64,000 nucleotides of DNA from Arthrobacter sp. YN. Its GTDB lineage: Bacteria; Actinomycetota; Actinomycetes; Actinomycetales; Micrococcaceae. Under the pieces are notes generated by a model, which worked only from the letters and a program-made list of their open reading frames with translations, was not told where the DNA came from and made no database searches. The DNA is taken from contig NZ_CP022436.1 in the NCBI RefSeq assembly GCF_002224285.1, forward strand, positions 4,216,001 through 4,280,000, read 5' to 3'. Shown piece by piece: positions 42,800 to 51,778 of the stretch (position 1 is the stretch's first letter; each line of letters opens with the position of its first letter). The position numbers were made by a program, and so were the translations under genes.

Positions 42800-43534
42800 C
42801 TATTCCCTCGGCCGCATCAGCGGCGGGTTCAGCACCGCGCGGGTGGGTTGGCCCGCCGTCGGACGCGCAGCGGGGGCGAGCCTGAAGAGAGCAGCCGGCC
42901 GTCCGGCGTCGCCCGCTGTCATTCGCCCGGTGTCCTCAAGGAAACCGGGCGTCCCGGTCGCTTTTCGGTGGAAGTTCCGCGGGTCCAAGCGTGTCCCCCA
43001 CACTGCCTCGTAGACGGCGCGAAGCTGGGCGATAGTGAATTCGTCGTCACAGAACATTGCGCCCAACGGCGAGTACTCGAGCTTCGACTTGGCCCGCTCC
43101 AGAGCGTCGCCGAGGATGTGCGCATGATCGAAGGCCAGCTCGAGCGTCCCATCCAGGACCTCCCGTACCGGATACCAGGCAGCCTGCTCAGCGTCGCTGC
43201 CCGCTGACAGCACAGGAAAGTCGGGCGCGAGCAGCAGGTGCGCGACGGTCAGGACGTCGCCGCGGGGGTCGCGCCCCTTCGGGCCATAACTGCCCAGTTG
43301 CTCCAGGTGCCCGGGAAGATGCTCGACGCCGGTCTCCTCCGCCAGTTCCCGACCCGCCGCTTCGAGCAGGTCCTCGCCCGCCAGAACGAAGCCACCCGGG
43401 AGGGCCAGCTTTCCCCTGAAGGGCTCGATGAGTCGGGTAATGAGCAGGACGTTCAGCTCACCGTTGCGCACAGTAAGGGCGACGACGTCGACCGTCACCG
43501 GGAAGCGCTCGGGCGCGAAATGGGATGCAGGCAT
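42800..43534 (-). CDS. NrtR-type Nudix transcriptional regulator
   Basis: A 244-residue protein: an N-terminal Nudix domain with box GGFVLAGEDLLEAAGRELAE followed by ETGV, then a C-terminal winged helix (SKLEYSPLGAMFCDDEFTIA; YEAVWGTRLDPRNFHRKATG). This is the NrtR layout, in which the Nudix part senses ADP-ribose or related NAD products and the wing binds DNA. It is divergent from an SPFH/NAD-kinase-like operon, with two similar palindromic sites in between, matching autoregulation plus control of an NAD-linked gene. Confidence 0.88.
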   Translation of the reverse strand: MPASHFAPERFPVTVDVVALTVRNGELNVLLITRLIEPFRGKLALPGGFVLAGEDLLEAAGRELAEETGVEHLPGHLEQLGSYGPKGRDPRGDVLTVAHLLLAPDFPVLSAGSDAEQAAWYPVREVLDGTLELAFDHAHILGDALERAKSKLEYSPLGAMFCDDEFTIAQLRAVYEAVWGTRLDPRNFHRKATGTPGFLEDTGRMTAGDAGRPAALFRLAPAARPTAGQPTRAVLNPPLMRPRE

Positions 43535-43551
43535 GTATCAAGCATAGGAAG

Positions 43552-43572
43552 TTATCGTCATGTTGACAATAA
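43552..43572. promoter_or_regulatory. NrtR-type operator 1
   Basis: TTATCGTCA, 3-bp centre, TGACAATAA: arms agree at 8 of 9 positions. It overlaps the -35 element of the SPFH gene. Confidence 0.65.
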
Positions 43573-43592
43573 AGGTGAATGCGCCTTAAGGT
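43563..43592 (+). promoter_or_regulatory. Promoter of the SPFH/NAD-kinase-like operon
   Basis: TTGACA (-35) at 43563-43568 and TAAGGT (-10) at 43587-43592, 18-bp spacing. Operator 1 covers the -35 and operator 2 lies just downstream of the -10. Confidence 0.5.
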
Positions 43593-43596
43593 GTAG

Positions 43597-43617
43597 TTAT
43601 CGTCAAGTTGACGACAA
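43597..43617. promoter_or_regulatory. NrtR-type operator 2
   Basis: TTATCGTCA, 3-bp centre, TGACGACAA; the core TCGTCAA-G-TTGACGA is a perfect palindrome. Its centre is 45 bp from operator 1. Confidence 0.65.
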
Positions 43618-43637
43618 TAAGTGAAAGCGAGAACATC

Positions 43638-44654
43638 ATGGCCACCATCAAGCGCTACCCCTGGCTCAACCACTTCCTCGGCAGCCCCACCGGCTACGTC
43701 GTCCACCTTCAAAAGGGCGCCGTCAAACACCAAGGCGTGGGCCAGGCCTTCTTCTTCCGCCCCGCAAACTCTGTGTTGAGCGAGGTTCCCGTGGACGACC
43801 AGGAACTACCCACCCTCTTCCACGCCATCACCCGCGACCACCAGGACGTCAGCGTTCAGGCCAACGTGACCTACCGCTTCATCGACCCTGTGGCTGTCTC
43901 CACCCGACTCGACTTCGGACTGCAAACCGCGGGCAAGGCGCCGGCTACCGGACGTGAGCAGGTCTCGACGATCATCGGCCAGCTGTGCCAAAGCCACGCG
44001 ATCGACCAGATCGCCACCACCACCCTCGCCGAGGCGCTCGAACGCGGAGTCAGCCAACTCCGTTTGGTCCTCACTGAGGCCCTGCGGGCAGATGCCAGAC
44101 TGCAATCCACGGGCATCGAAATCCTCGGCGTCCAGGTGCTGGCAGTTCGGCCCGAGGCCGACGTCGAACGCGCCCTGCAGACTCCGGTCCGCGAGCAACT
44201 TCAGGCCGAAGCGGACCGCGCTGTGTACGAGAGGCGGGCAGTCGCCGTCGAACGTGAACGCACCATCTCCGAGAACGAGATGGCCAGCCAGATCGAACTC
44301 GCTGTGCGGCGGGAGAACCTGGTGGCCCAAGAGGGTGCAAACGCCCGCCGTGCCGCCGAAGAGAAAGCCGCCGCTGGCTTGATTGAGGCGCAGGGTTCCG
44401 CTGAACGGCAAGGCATTGGTGCAGCAGCCGAGGCGAACCAGATCCGCTTGGTGGGTGAAGCAGCTGCAGCCCGCGAGGCCGCCACCATGGAGGTCTACCG
44501 CAATATGGAACAGGCCACGCTGCTGGCCCTGGCGCTGAAGGATGCGGCCGGCAGCCTGCCGAACATCGGGAACCTCACCATCACTCCGGACCTGCTCAGC
44601 GGAGCACTTGCCGGACTGTTCAAGGAACCCGCCACAACTGAGCTCACCAAGTAA
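43638..44654 (+). CDS. SPFH/Band 7 domain protein
   Basis: A 338-residue protein with an SPFH (prohibitin/stomatin-like) domain at about residues 20-190 (DHQDVSVQANVTYRFIDPVA; IEILGVQVLAVRPEADVERA) and a long charged coiled coil (REQLQAEADRAVYERRAVAV to about residue 290) typical of flotillin-like scaffolds. No clear membrane span precedes the domain, so attachment may be peripheral. First gene of an NrtR-linked operon. A role in NAD metabolism is suggested only by the regulator and the next gene. Confidence 0.88.
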   Translation: MATIKRYPWLNHFLGSPTGYVVHLQKGAVKHQGVGQAFFFRPANSVLSEVPVDDQELPTLFHAITRDHQDVSVQANVTYRFIDPVAVSTRLDFGLQTAGKAPATGREQVSTIIGQLCQSHAIDQIATTTLAEALERGVSQLRLVLTEALRADARLQSTGIEILGVQVLAVRPEADVERALQTPVREQLQAEADRAVYERRAVAVERERTISENEMASQIELAVRRENLVAQEGANARRAAEEKAAAGLIEAQGSAERQGIGAAAEANQIRLVGEAAAAREAATMEVYRNMEQATLLALALKDAAGSLPNIGNLTITPDLLSGALAGLFKEPATTELTK

Positions 44655-44662
44655 GGACCATC

Positions 44663-45565
44663 ATGGCCACCCCGCGCATCGTCATCGTCCACCGGCGGAC
44701 CGAACTCCAGGAACTCCTGGACAGGCACGCCACCCGCGGACAGGCCGAGTTCTTCCTCAGCACCCGCGGCCGCAGCATCCAGGACGTGCAGGACAGGCAC
44801 GATCACCTCACCGCGGCCTTGGCCACCGTCCGCGCTGCAGTGCCGACCGACTGGCGGCAGGCCGAAGTGGAACGCGCAGACCTCAGCCGCTTCCTGCTCA
44901 CGGCGGAGGACATCATCGCCGTGGTGGGGCAGGACGGGCTGGTGGCGAACGTCGCCAAGTACCTGAACGGGCAGCCGGCCATCGGCATCGACCCGGAGCC
45001 CGGCGCCAACCCCGGAGTCCTGGTCCGCCACACACCGGCCGCGGCCGCTGCACTCCTGGCCACTGGCGACGTTGGGCGGCTGCGCTGCCAGGACCTCACC
45101 ACCGTGACGGCAACGCTCGACGACGGGCAGCAGCTTTCGGCGCTCAACGAAGTTTTCATCGGGCACGCCTCGCATCAGTCGGCAAAGTACACCGTGACGG
45201 CGCCCAGTTTCACCCAGCCCGGCGGGCAAACCGAGCGGCAATCGTCGTCGGGCCTTATCGTTTCCACGGGCACCGGCGCCACCGGCTGGTGCGCCTCGAT
45301 CGCACTGGAACGCGGTGGGCGGACACTCCCGACTCCAACCGATCCGCGGCTCGCGTGGTTCGTCCGCGAAGCATGGCCCTCCCCCGTCACGGGCGCCTCA
45401 CTGACCGAGGGCGTACTCGAAGCCGGCGAGGTGCTGCGGATTACCGTGGCATCCGATCAGCTGGTGGTGTTCGGCGACGGCATGGAAGATGACCGGCTGA
45501 CGGCGTCTTGGGGGCAGGAGATCACGGTGCAGTTGGGGCAGAGGCCGCTGCGGTTGGTGGTGTGA
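44663..45565 (+). CDS. NAD kinase-like protein with modified active-site loop
   Basis: A 300-residue protein of the NAD kinase/diacylglycerol-kinase fold. The GGDGT loop of NAD kinases is replaced by GQDGL (IIAVVGQDGLVANVAKYL), the NE motif is present (LNEVFIGHASHQS), and the glycine-rich strand SGLIVSTGTGATGW matches the usual STPTGSTAY position. It is probably a divergent NAD(H) kinase or a nucleotide-binding relative. It lies 8 bp after the SPFH gene under the NrtR-type operators, which supports an NAD link. Confidence 0.8.
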   Translation: MATPRIVIVHRRTELQELLDRHATRGQAEFFLSTRGRSIQDVQDRHDHLTAALATVRAAVPTDWRQAEVERADLSRFLLTAEDIIAVVGQDGLVANVAKYLNGQPAIGIDPEPGANPGVLVRHTPAAAAALLATGDVGRLRCQDLTTVTATLDDGQQLSALNEVFIGHASHQSAKYTVTAPSFTQPGGQTERQSSSGLIVSTGTGATGWCASIALERGGRTLPTPTDPRLAWFVREAWPSPVTGASLTEGVLEAGEVLRITVASDQLVVFGDGMEDDRLTASWGQEITVQLGQRPLRLVV

Positions 45566-45657
45566 ACCCTTGGATTAGTCCACTCGGTGTAGTATTGGCG
45601 GTTGGCCCTCCTCCTATAGGCTCGGGCACTCCATGTCAGACTCAAACGAGGAGCCTC

Positions 45658-46605
45658 GTGAGCCACTCCGACCAAACTGCACAGCACTCTGTCCCGTCCG
45701 GGAAGCCATCGACCACGGCCGCCCGGGACGCGCTGTGGGGGTGGTTGATCGGACTCCTGGCTGGCGTTCTTGGACTCGCACCGTGGTGGATTACTGGTGC
45801 TACTCTGCCTCTTCAGAACCTGTGGGCTACGCAGGTGATGCCTGATCTGATGCCGACGGCCCTGCTGCCTCTGAGTCAATATGAGGCGACCACCATCCTG
45901 GCCCTCCTCACGGTTGGTGGGGCTGTTGCCGGGCTTACAGTTCGCATCTGGTCACCCGCCCGCCGTCGACTCGTCACGTGGTGCGCCCTATCCGGAGTCC
46001 TCGTGGTTCACGTCGCCGCCACCATCCAGTCATTCGTGGTACTCAGGGAAGGGCTCTTGCCCGGAAGCCTGCCCGGGCTCTACTTCGGAGGTCTTCTGGC
46101 CGGCGTCATCGGTTGCGTACTGGCAGCGCTGGTCGCGTTGTTGCTGATCGCTTCGTCTTCAACCGTAAAGGCCACCATCGGATTCGGGCTTATGGCCATC
46201 CCGGTCACGTCGTGGGCCGTGGTGTGGGTGGTGAGCACGGTGGGCTTCCTCAGCGTTCCCACCGCCGTACCTACTGTTGCCCGATGGGTTCCTGCCGTCC
46301 TGGTGGGTTGCGCGCTGGCGTGGTGCGGCCTCCGGCCCGCCCGTCGAACGGTTGCCTGGGTGCTCAACATCCTCTTCCTGTGGCTGCTCCCGGCGCTTTT
46401 CACCGCCGTCCAATCCGTCCTTGGAACTCGCGTGCTGGCCGGAGACATCCCGGCGATGCTCTCGATGGGACGCGATGTATTCGGGCGTGCCCTCGGTCCC
46501 GATGGAGCCGCGCTGCCCACGATTCTGCTGGCCTTGGTCATGGGCCTGACGGGTGTTGGCGCCCGATTCGTTATTGCTCGTCGGAACTCACTGGCAGCGG
46601 GCTAG
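45658..46605 (+). CDS. Polytopic membrane protein, unknown
   Basis: A 315-residue protein with about eight membrane segments (WGWLIGLLAGVLGLAPWWIT; AVWVVSTVGFLSVPTAVPTV; MLSMGRDVFGRALGPDGAAL before the last span). No transport motif is recognised. GTG 45658 follows GAGGAGCCTC; the 50 upstream codons overlap the previous gene and are rejected. Its stop overlaps the convergent GNAT stop (CTAG). Confidence 0.75.
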   Translation: MSHSDQTAQHSVPSGKPSTTAARDALWGWLIGLLAGVLGLAPWWITGATLPLQNLWATQVMPDLMPTALLPLSQYEATTILALLTVGGAVAGLTVRIWSPARRRLVTWCALSGVLVVHVAATIQSFVVLREGLLPGSLPGLYFGGLLAGVIGCVLAALVALLLIASSSTVKATIGFGLMAIPVTSWAVVWVVSTVGFLSVPTAVPTVARWVPAVLVGCALAWCGLRPARRTVAWVLNILFLWLLPALFTAVQSVLGTRVLAGDIPAMLSMGRDVFGRALGPDGAALPTILLALVMGLTGVGARFVIARRNSLAAG

Positions 46606-47105
46606 TTCGTGTTGAAGGTGCGGACCATCCGGATGTCCATTACGCCGTCTTCGACCTTTACCGCTCCGTCGGCAATGAATCCGTTCTTCCGGTAGAAGGC
46701 GTGGGCTCGCGGATTAGGGTCGGCCACCCACAGCACAGCAGGTGCGGAAGGGCTGATCACTGCGTTGAGAAGCGCCGCTCCCACGCCCGAGCCGTGGGAC
46801 GAGGCATAGGCGTAGAGGACGTACAACTCCTGCGGCTCCTCAGGAAGATCAGATGAGGGACCTGACATGGCAATGCCGATCAACCTGTTGTCATGCACGG
46901 CGACGGCGACATTGTTCTTTTCATAGCGAGGGTCAGTTAGCGCTGCAGTCCAGAATTTCTCCCGCCACTCCAGGAGACCCGGATCGTCCAGCTCTGAGTC
47001 GCTCATCAAGCCCCGGTAGGTTTCGCGCCACGTATCCACATGCACTTTTGCCATGCCAAGCGCATCCGCTGGCCCGGCACGACGCACCTCAAAATTCTCT
47101 GCCAT
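46602..47105 (-). CDS. GNAT family N-acetyltransferase
   Basis: A 167-residue GNAT: FEVRRAGPADALGMAKVHVD at the start with the WRETYRGLM motif, LYVLYAYASSHGSGVGAALL (Q/R-x-x-G-x-G/A type loop as SHGSGVGAAL) and NPRAHAFYRKNGFI. Typical small-molecule acetyltransferase; ATG 47105 is preferred over longer frames. It lies 17 bp after the gene at 47123 on the same strand. Confidence 0.9.
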   Translation of the reverse strand: MAENFEVRRAGPADALGMAKVHVDTWRETYRGLMSDSELDDPGLLEWREKFWTAALTDPRYEKNNVAVAVHDNRLIGIAMSGPSSDLPEEPQELYVLYAYASSHGSGVGAALLNAVISPSAPAVLWVADPNPRAHAFYRKNGFIADGAVKVEDGVMDIRMVRTFNTN

Positions 47106-47122
47106 GGCTCTACGGTACCTAC

Positions 47123-47512
47123 TCATCGATTCGGTACCACCACCACCTGAACGTCGTCTTCGTAGAGGACACGTCCTGGCGTTGATGAACGAAGTTCTTC
47201 CCATTGCACCCCGTGGCGATCCAACAACGCCAGATAGCCGGGGACCCTGTCCAGTAAATGCACGGCACTCGTCTTGAACCACGCTTGGGCGTGGAGATTG
47301 ATGGTGCGGTCATAAACTGTGGGATCCATGAGATTCGGGTCAGGGTAGGCGGCGTCGTACCAAGCATTCGCGGTCTGCCACCAACGATGGTCCTCTTCGC
47401 TTAGCTTTCCGTCCTTCGCCAGTCCGTTAGCCAGGCCAAATATGCCGACGTGGATACCGTGCGTATTCACTTGTGTTGACTGGTATCTGACGAATTCAAG
47501 GGCGGCGGCCAT
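47123..47512 (-). CDS. Conserved hypothetical protein
   Basis: 129 residues from ATG 47512 (GAGGGAAGTAGG in front): MAAALEFVRYQSTQVNTHGI, EEDHRWWQTANAWYDAAYPD, DRTINLHAQAWFKTSAVHLL and VLYEDDVQVVVVPNR. The charged/aromatic pattern repeats in actinobacterial proteins of unknown function. It is probably co-transcribed with the GNAT downstream. Confidence 0.7.
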   Translation of the reverse strand: MAAALEFVRYQSTQVNTHGIHVGIFGLANGLAKDGKLSEEDHRWWQTANAWYDAAYPDPNLMDPTVYDRTINLHAQAWFKTSAVHLLDRVPGYLALLDRHGVQWEELRSSTPGRVLYEDDVQVVVVPNR

Positions 47513-47618
47513 CAACCTACTTCCCTCATGACGTTTCCAGGACACTTACAACCCAGACTGAATACCGAGCCTACAAGTCCAGCGAGATTGGGTCTTGATA
47601 TCCGGTGTACCGTTGCGT

Positions 47619-47656
47619 CGACTTAGTGGTTCCAGGTCGACGTAGTGGTTCCAGCC
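47619..47656. repeat. 19-bp tandem repeat
   Basis: CGACKTAGTGGTTCCAG plus two bases, at 47619-47637 and 47638-47656 (few mismatches), just upstream of the gene at 47669; possibly a paired regulator site. Confidence 0.7.
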
Positions 47657-47668
47657 AGAGAGGCTTGT

Positions 47669-48067
47669 ATGACAGCAAAGATGGTAGAGATCATCAGGCA
47701 CGTTCTGCGGGATGTGAGGTCCAGCGGTCTTGAGGAACCACTCATCGAAGATACCGATTGGGACGACGACCCGCAGGTACTCTCGACAATGATTTACAGC
47801 GTCCGCGACGCATCGGGACAAGGTGTGTCGGTCAGGCGCGACCTACCATGGGCCGAGCAGTTGGTATCACTAGCGGACCAGGTCCAGGAATGGGTTATCG
47901 AAGAAAACGGCCCCACCAACAGCAATTGGCCCCAGTGTCCTTGGCATCCCAACAATCACCCCTTGGCCGCTCAACTGGCGGGCGACCAAGGCGTTTGGGC
48001 CTGCCCCGTTCTCCGAACCCCCGCAGCCATCATCGGTGATCTCCGTGTAAAGGGAGCCGACGAATAG
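47669..48067 (+). CDS. Conserved hypothetical protein with Cys/His/Trp motif
   Basis: 132 residues: MTAKMVEIIRHVLRDVRSSG, an acidic DTDWDDDPQVL, SGQGVSVRRDLPWAEQLVSL and WPQCPWHPNNHPLAAQL. The W-P-x-C-P-W-H-P-x-x-H cluster could bind a metal. It recurs in actinobacteria; no function known. A 19-bp tandem repeat lies just upstream. Confidence 0.7.
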   Translation: MTAKMVEIIRHVLRDVRSSGLEEPLIEDTDWDDDPQVLSTMIYSVRDASGQGVSVRRDLPWAEQLVSLADQVQEWVIEENGPTNSNWPQCPWHPNNHPLAAQLAGDQGVWACPVLRTPAAIIGDLRVKGADE

Positions 48068-48195
48068 GTTCCCTCGAGCCTCGCCTTACCCCCAAACCCA
48101 CCCGAATGACAACCGTTGTCCCCTTGCAGAGCCACGGGGTAGGGTGACCGGACCGTCCACCCACATCACCGTCTGGAACAACTCTGGGAGGAACC

Positions 48196-50031
48196 ATGAC
48201 ACATGTGAGACGTCAACTGGCTGCTGTGACGGCAGCCTTGGCCCTAACGGCGACGAGCGGGGCGATGGCCAGCCCCGCCTTCGCCGATCCGCGCTCAACC
48301 GACAAGAACGCAACGGCCACCGGCTACGGAGGTGCCGTGAGCACCGTGGATCCCGAGGCATCCGCGGCCGCCATTGAAGTACTGAAGAGGGGCGGCAACG
48401 CAGCAGATGCCGCGGTCGCAGCCGCAGCCACCCTCGGCGTTACCGAGCCCTACAGCGCCGGCATTGGCGGCGGCGGCTACTTCGTGTTCTACGATGCGAA
48501 GACCAAACAAGTGGGCACCATCGACGGCCGTGAAACCGCTCCGGCCGGCATGCCCAACGACGCTTTCATTGACCCTGCCACCAAGCAGCCCTACAAGTTC
48601 ACGCCCGATCTGGTCACCAGCGGCGTCTCCGTCGGCGTCCCCGGCACTCCTGCCACCTGGGAGCGCGCGCTGGAACGCTGGGGAACCCTGGACTTGGGTG
48701 AAGCCTTGCAGCCCGCCATCAAGGTGGCCAACCGCGGTTTTGTCGTGGATGAGACATTCCGCCAGCAGACCCTGGACAACAAGGTCCGATTTGACGCCTT
48801 CACGCCAACCCGGGACCTGTTCCTTCCCGGTGGTGACGCTCCCGCCGTCGGAAGTGTCTTCCAGAACCACGACCTCGCCGCGACCTACCGGCTGCTCGCC
48901 AAGGAGGGCACCGACGCCTTCTACGGAGGTCCGCTCGCAGAGGAGATCGCCAAGACCGTGCAGGCGCCGCCGAAGACCGCGGAAACCAAGCTTCCCGTCC
49001 CGGTGGGGTTCATGACCACCCAGGATCTTGCCAACTACAAGGCACTGGACCAGGACGCCACCAAAGTGGAGTACCGCGGCTATGACGTCTATGGCATGGC
49101 GCCCTCCAGCAGCGGCGGTACCACCGTGGGCGAGGCGCTGAACATCCTGGAAAACTACGACCTCAAGGGCATGAAACCGGCCGATGCCCTGCACCACTAC
49201 TTCGAGGCCAGCTCCCTGGCCTTCGCGGACCGCGGCGCCTACGTGGGTGATCCGGCCTTCGTGAATGTCCCCACCGGTACTTTGCTGAACGATGTGTTCG
49301 CCAAGGAACGCTCCTGCGAAATCGATCCGACGGCGGCCGCTCCCAAGCCTGTCGCCCCCGGCAATATAGAAACGTACGACGGCGCGTGCCCGGCTGCCGT
49401 GGCGCCCCTCGCCAATGAAACGGATACGGAGAACATCTCCACGACGAACCTGACGGTCGCCGACAAGTGGGGCAACGTGGTGGAGTACACCCTGACGATC
49501 GAGCAGACCGGCGGTTCGGGAATTGTTGTTCCGGGCCGGGGTTTCCTCCTGAACAATGAGCTGACTGACTTCAGCACGGTCTACGATCCGAAGGATCCCA
49601 ACCGGATTGAACCCAACAAGAGGCCGCGTTCCTCAATGTCGCCCACCATCATTCTGAAGGACCAGAAGCCGTTCCTGGCACTGGGCTCCCCTGGTGGATC
49701 GACCATTATCACCACGGTGCTGCAGACCATCCTGAACCGCGTCGACCTGGGGATGACAGTCTCCGAGGCCCTTGCTGCGCCACGGGCTGCACCTCGAAAT
49801 GGAGCGACTGTCAGTTCCGAGCCCGCCTTCATTGACGCCTATGGTCCTGCACTGGAGTCGTTGGGCCATGACCTGGTTCCGGCGGGTGATGCCTTTACGT
49901 CGGCGGCGGAGATCGGGGCAGCGACGGCCATCGAATTTGGCAAGGACGGACAGATGACCGCGGCTGCCGAGCCGACCAGGCGCGGTGGTGGTTCGGCGCT
50001 AGTGGTAAAACCGGTCAAACCGGGCAGATAA
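48196..50031 (+). CDS. ggt: Gamma-glutamyltransferase, secreted
   Basis: A 611-residue GGT precursor: signal peptide ending near ASPAFADP, large-subunit N-terminus (STVDPEASAAAIEVLKRGGN, AGIGGGGYFVFYD), Arg in DGRETAPAGMP, and the processing site where the catalytic Thr begins the small subunit (ENISTTNLTVADKWGNVVEY). RPRSSMSPTIILKDQKPFLA and GSPGGSTIITTVLQTILNRV are also typical. It cleaves or transfers gamma-glutamyl groups from glutathione-like compounds outside the cell. GGGAGGAACC precedes ATG 48196. Confidence 0.95.
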   Translation: MTHVRRQLAAVTAALALTATSGAMASPAFADPRSTDKNATATGYGGAVSTVDPEASAAAIEVLKRGGNAADAAVAAAATLGVTEPYSAGIGGGGYFVFYDAKTKQVGTIDGRETAPAGMPNDAFIDPATKQPYKFTPDLVTSGVSVGVPGTPATWERALERWGTLDLGEALQPAIKVANRGFVVDETFRQQTLDNKVRFDAFTPTRDLFLPGGDAPAVGSVFQNHDLAATYRLLAKEGTDAFYGGPLAEEIAKTVQAPPKTAETKLPVPVGFMTTQDLANYKALDQDATKVEYRGYDVYGMAPSSSGGTTVGEALNILENYDLKGMKPADALHHYFEASSLAFADRGAYVGDPAFVNVPTGTLLNDVFAKERSCEIDPTAAAPKPVAPGNIETYDGACPAAVAPLANETDTENISTTNLTVADKWGNVVEYTLTIEQTGGSGIVVPGRGFLLNNELTDFSTVYDPKDPNRIEPNKRPRSSMSPTIILKDQKPFLALGSPGGSTIITTVLQTILNRVDLGMTVSEALAAPRAAPRNGATVSSEPAFIDAYGPALESLGHDLVPAGDAFTSAAEIGAATAIEFGKDGQMTAAAEPTRRGGGSALVVKPVKPGR

Positions 50032-50077
50032 CTCCTTCGTCTGAGCCAGTTGGAAGGCCTCCAACCGTCGCCTGCAA

Positions 50078-50121
50078 GCCCGCCTCCGAGACGCCCCACT
50101 TGGGTCGCCGACGAGGCGGGC
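50078..50121. terminator. Hairpin between ggt and the RiPP operon
   Basis: GCCCGCCTC (50078-50086) pairs with GAGGCGGGC (50113-50121) across a 26-nt loop, between convergent units. No T-run. Confidence 0.45.
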
Positions 50122-50135
50122 TTCATCCGGCTCGG

Positions 50136-50321
50136 TCACGATGGGCGGTTGTTCCTGATCTCCCAGCTGTATCTCCACACCATGACCACCGATGCGGCCG
50201 ACATGATGATTCCGGTGATCATGGACCACGGCGATTGCCCCGGGTTGGAGACGAAGATCGAGACAGCATAGGCAGCGAGCACCAGGGCCAACAGCAGCCA
50301 TATCAAGGGTTTGCGATTCAT
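50136..50321 (-). CDS. Small two-span membrane protein, last gene of RiPP operon
   Basis: 61 residues with two spans (LIWLLLALVLAAYAVSIFVS; MITGIIMSAASVVMVWRYSW) and a basic end. It lies 31 bp after the second permease on the same strand. At the end of a RiPP export cluster a small membrane protein may be an immunity or transporter accessory protein; this is inference. Confidence 0.6.
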   Translation of the reverse strand: MNRKPLIWLLLALVLAAYAVSIFVSNPGQSPWSMITGIIMSAASVVMVWRYSWEIRNNRPS

Positions 50322-50352
50322 TCTTGTATTCCTTAGAGAAGGGGGTGAACAG

Positions 50353-51036
50353 TCAGGCGAGGTCGCGCTTCAGGAAAACGCCGAAGGCTAGTGCTGTGAC
50401 TACTAAAAGCCAGCTCGCTGCTCCCATGAAAGAGCCCCAAGCCGGTATGTTGACAGCTGATTGGTTGGCCCAGTCGGCGGCGAGGACCGGGAAGACAGTG
50501 GTATCCGGTCCCATCAGCATCTCCGGGAGCAGCAGTGAAAGGGGGACGGCGAACAGGCTCACCAAGTGGTTGCGGATGAGGGAACCCGCTGCGCAGCCCC
50601 AGACTGATCCCATGGCGGCTAGTCCTGCGAAGGCCGGGACAGCGGTCAAGCTCACGTGCCACGTTTCATCCAGCAGGTTCCCGGACAGGACAACCACCAA
50701 GCCAACTACTGCGCCGCTGAACAGGGCAGCCAGTGATGTAGTGGCTGCCCTGCCCAGGAACGCCGGGCTCCGCTGGAACAGCAGGACCCGGCGGTTGAAG
50801 CTTCCATTGCGGTAATCGGCGGTGAAAGCGAAGGAGCCCACCACCGCGGCCACAGTCAGTGTGAGCGTCAGGCCTGCTTCCACCAAGGGCTCGTCGAAGC
50901 CCTCGGTGTACGGACCGGATTCAAGCAATGCGGCAACAAACACCAAGGCCATGAAGCCCAGCACCAGCGCGGCGCCAACACCCGAGCCCTTCCACAGCCA
51001 GGGACGGCGTAGTTCCGAGGCGAATGCGGACACCAC
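50353..51036 (-). CDS. ABC transporter permease 2
   Basis: A 227-residue six-helix ABC-2-type permease (ALVLGFMALVFVAALLESGP; SFAFTADYRNGSFNRRVLLF, the post-helix loop characteristic of ABC-2 permeases; AVPAFAGLAAMGSVWGCAAG). GTG at 51036 (or 51033) follows AAGGAGCTCTGAC; the frame further upstream overlaps permease 1 and is rejected. It forms a transporter with 51038-51778 and the ATPase at 51775. Confidence 0.82.
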   Translation of the reverse strand: MVSAFASELRRPWLWKGSGVGAALVLGFMALVFVAALLESGPYTEGFDEPLVEAGLTLTLTVAAVVGSFAFTADYRNGSFNRRVLLFQRSPAFLGRAATTSLAALFSGAVVGLVVVLSGNLLDETWHVSLTAVPAFAGLAAMGSVWGCAAGSLIRNHLVSLFAVPLSLLLPEMLMGPDTTVFPVLAADWANQSAVNIPAWGSFMGAASWLLVVTALAFGVFLKRDLA

Positions 51037-51037
51037 G

Positions 51038-51778
51038 TCAGAGCTCCTTCCGGCGAAGGGACCACACTGCGCCAAAGCCTGCGAACAGCAGCCATCCCAC
51101 GGACACGAAAAACGCCGCGATGGGTTCAAGCAGGCCCTCAAAGGGAACGGAAGCGATTCCCGCCAACGCGCCGGACGGAAGCCAGCGGGCCATATCCGGA
51201 GCGTTCGCGAGCAGCGGCAGTTCGACGGCGAGTGGAATCACCAAGGTGAGGATCGTCGTCGCGTAATAGTGCTGAAAGATCCACCCCAGGGAGCAACCCC
51301 ACACGGCAGCGAGAGCCGAGGCCACCAGCACCCCCGGCATCAGTCCCAGTGACTCCGGGGCCAGGAGCTGAGAGGCAACATCCGGTGGCAATGAGAAGGC
51401 GATGGTCCCGCCCCACACCACGATTCCTGTGACGACGGAGCCGAACCCCACCACCACCGCAGCAACGTATTTACTCACCAGCACGTTCGTCATTCCGGCT
51501 GCCACCACGGTGCGGCGGAGCGTCCCGTAATAGGCTTCGCGGGTGACCAGGTAGCTTCCGGCGAACGTGGCTACCGGCGCAATGCTCGCGGCCAGTGACC
51601 AGAAGATCCTGATGTTGTCCGAAACCGACAAAGCACCCGAGCTGTCCGGCCAGCCAAGGAAGTTGGCCACGAACCACGGCACCAGCGCACTGAACGCCAC
51701 GATGCCCAGGATGGAGTATCCGCTGACGTATCTGAGGAGCTCGGATCGGATACCGCTGGTCAGTGCGCCACCGTTCAT
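51038..51778 (-). CDS. ABC transporter permease 1
   Basis: A 246-residue permease with six helices: SILGIVAFSALVPWFVANFL, GSYLVTREAYYGTLRRTVVA (the same Y-x-G-x-x-R-R loop as permease 2), LVSKYVAAVVVGFGSVVTGI, SALAAVWGCSLGWIFQHYYA. The two permeases are paralogous in layout and probably form a heterodimer. ATG 51778 overlaps the ATPase stop (ATGA). Confidence 0.85.
   Translation of the reverse strand: MNGGALTSGIRSELLRYVSGYSILGIVAFSALVPWFVANFLGWPDSSGALSVSDNIRIFWSLAASIAPVATFAGSYLVTREAYYGTLRRTVVAAGMTNVLVSKYVAAVVVGFGSVVTGIVVWGGTIAFSLPPDVASQLLAPESLGLMPGVLVASALAAVWGCSLGWIFQHYYATTILTLVIPLAVELPLLANAPDMARWLPSGALAGIASVPFEGLLEPIAAFFVSVGWLLFAGFGAVWSLRRKEL

Noticed and set aside
44542..45492. 316-codon plus-strand frame overlapping the SPFH and NAD-kinase-like genes
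   Set aside because: Arg/Pro/His-rich shadow in another frame of two well-supported genes.
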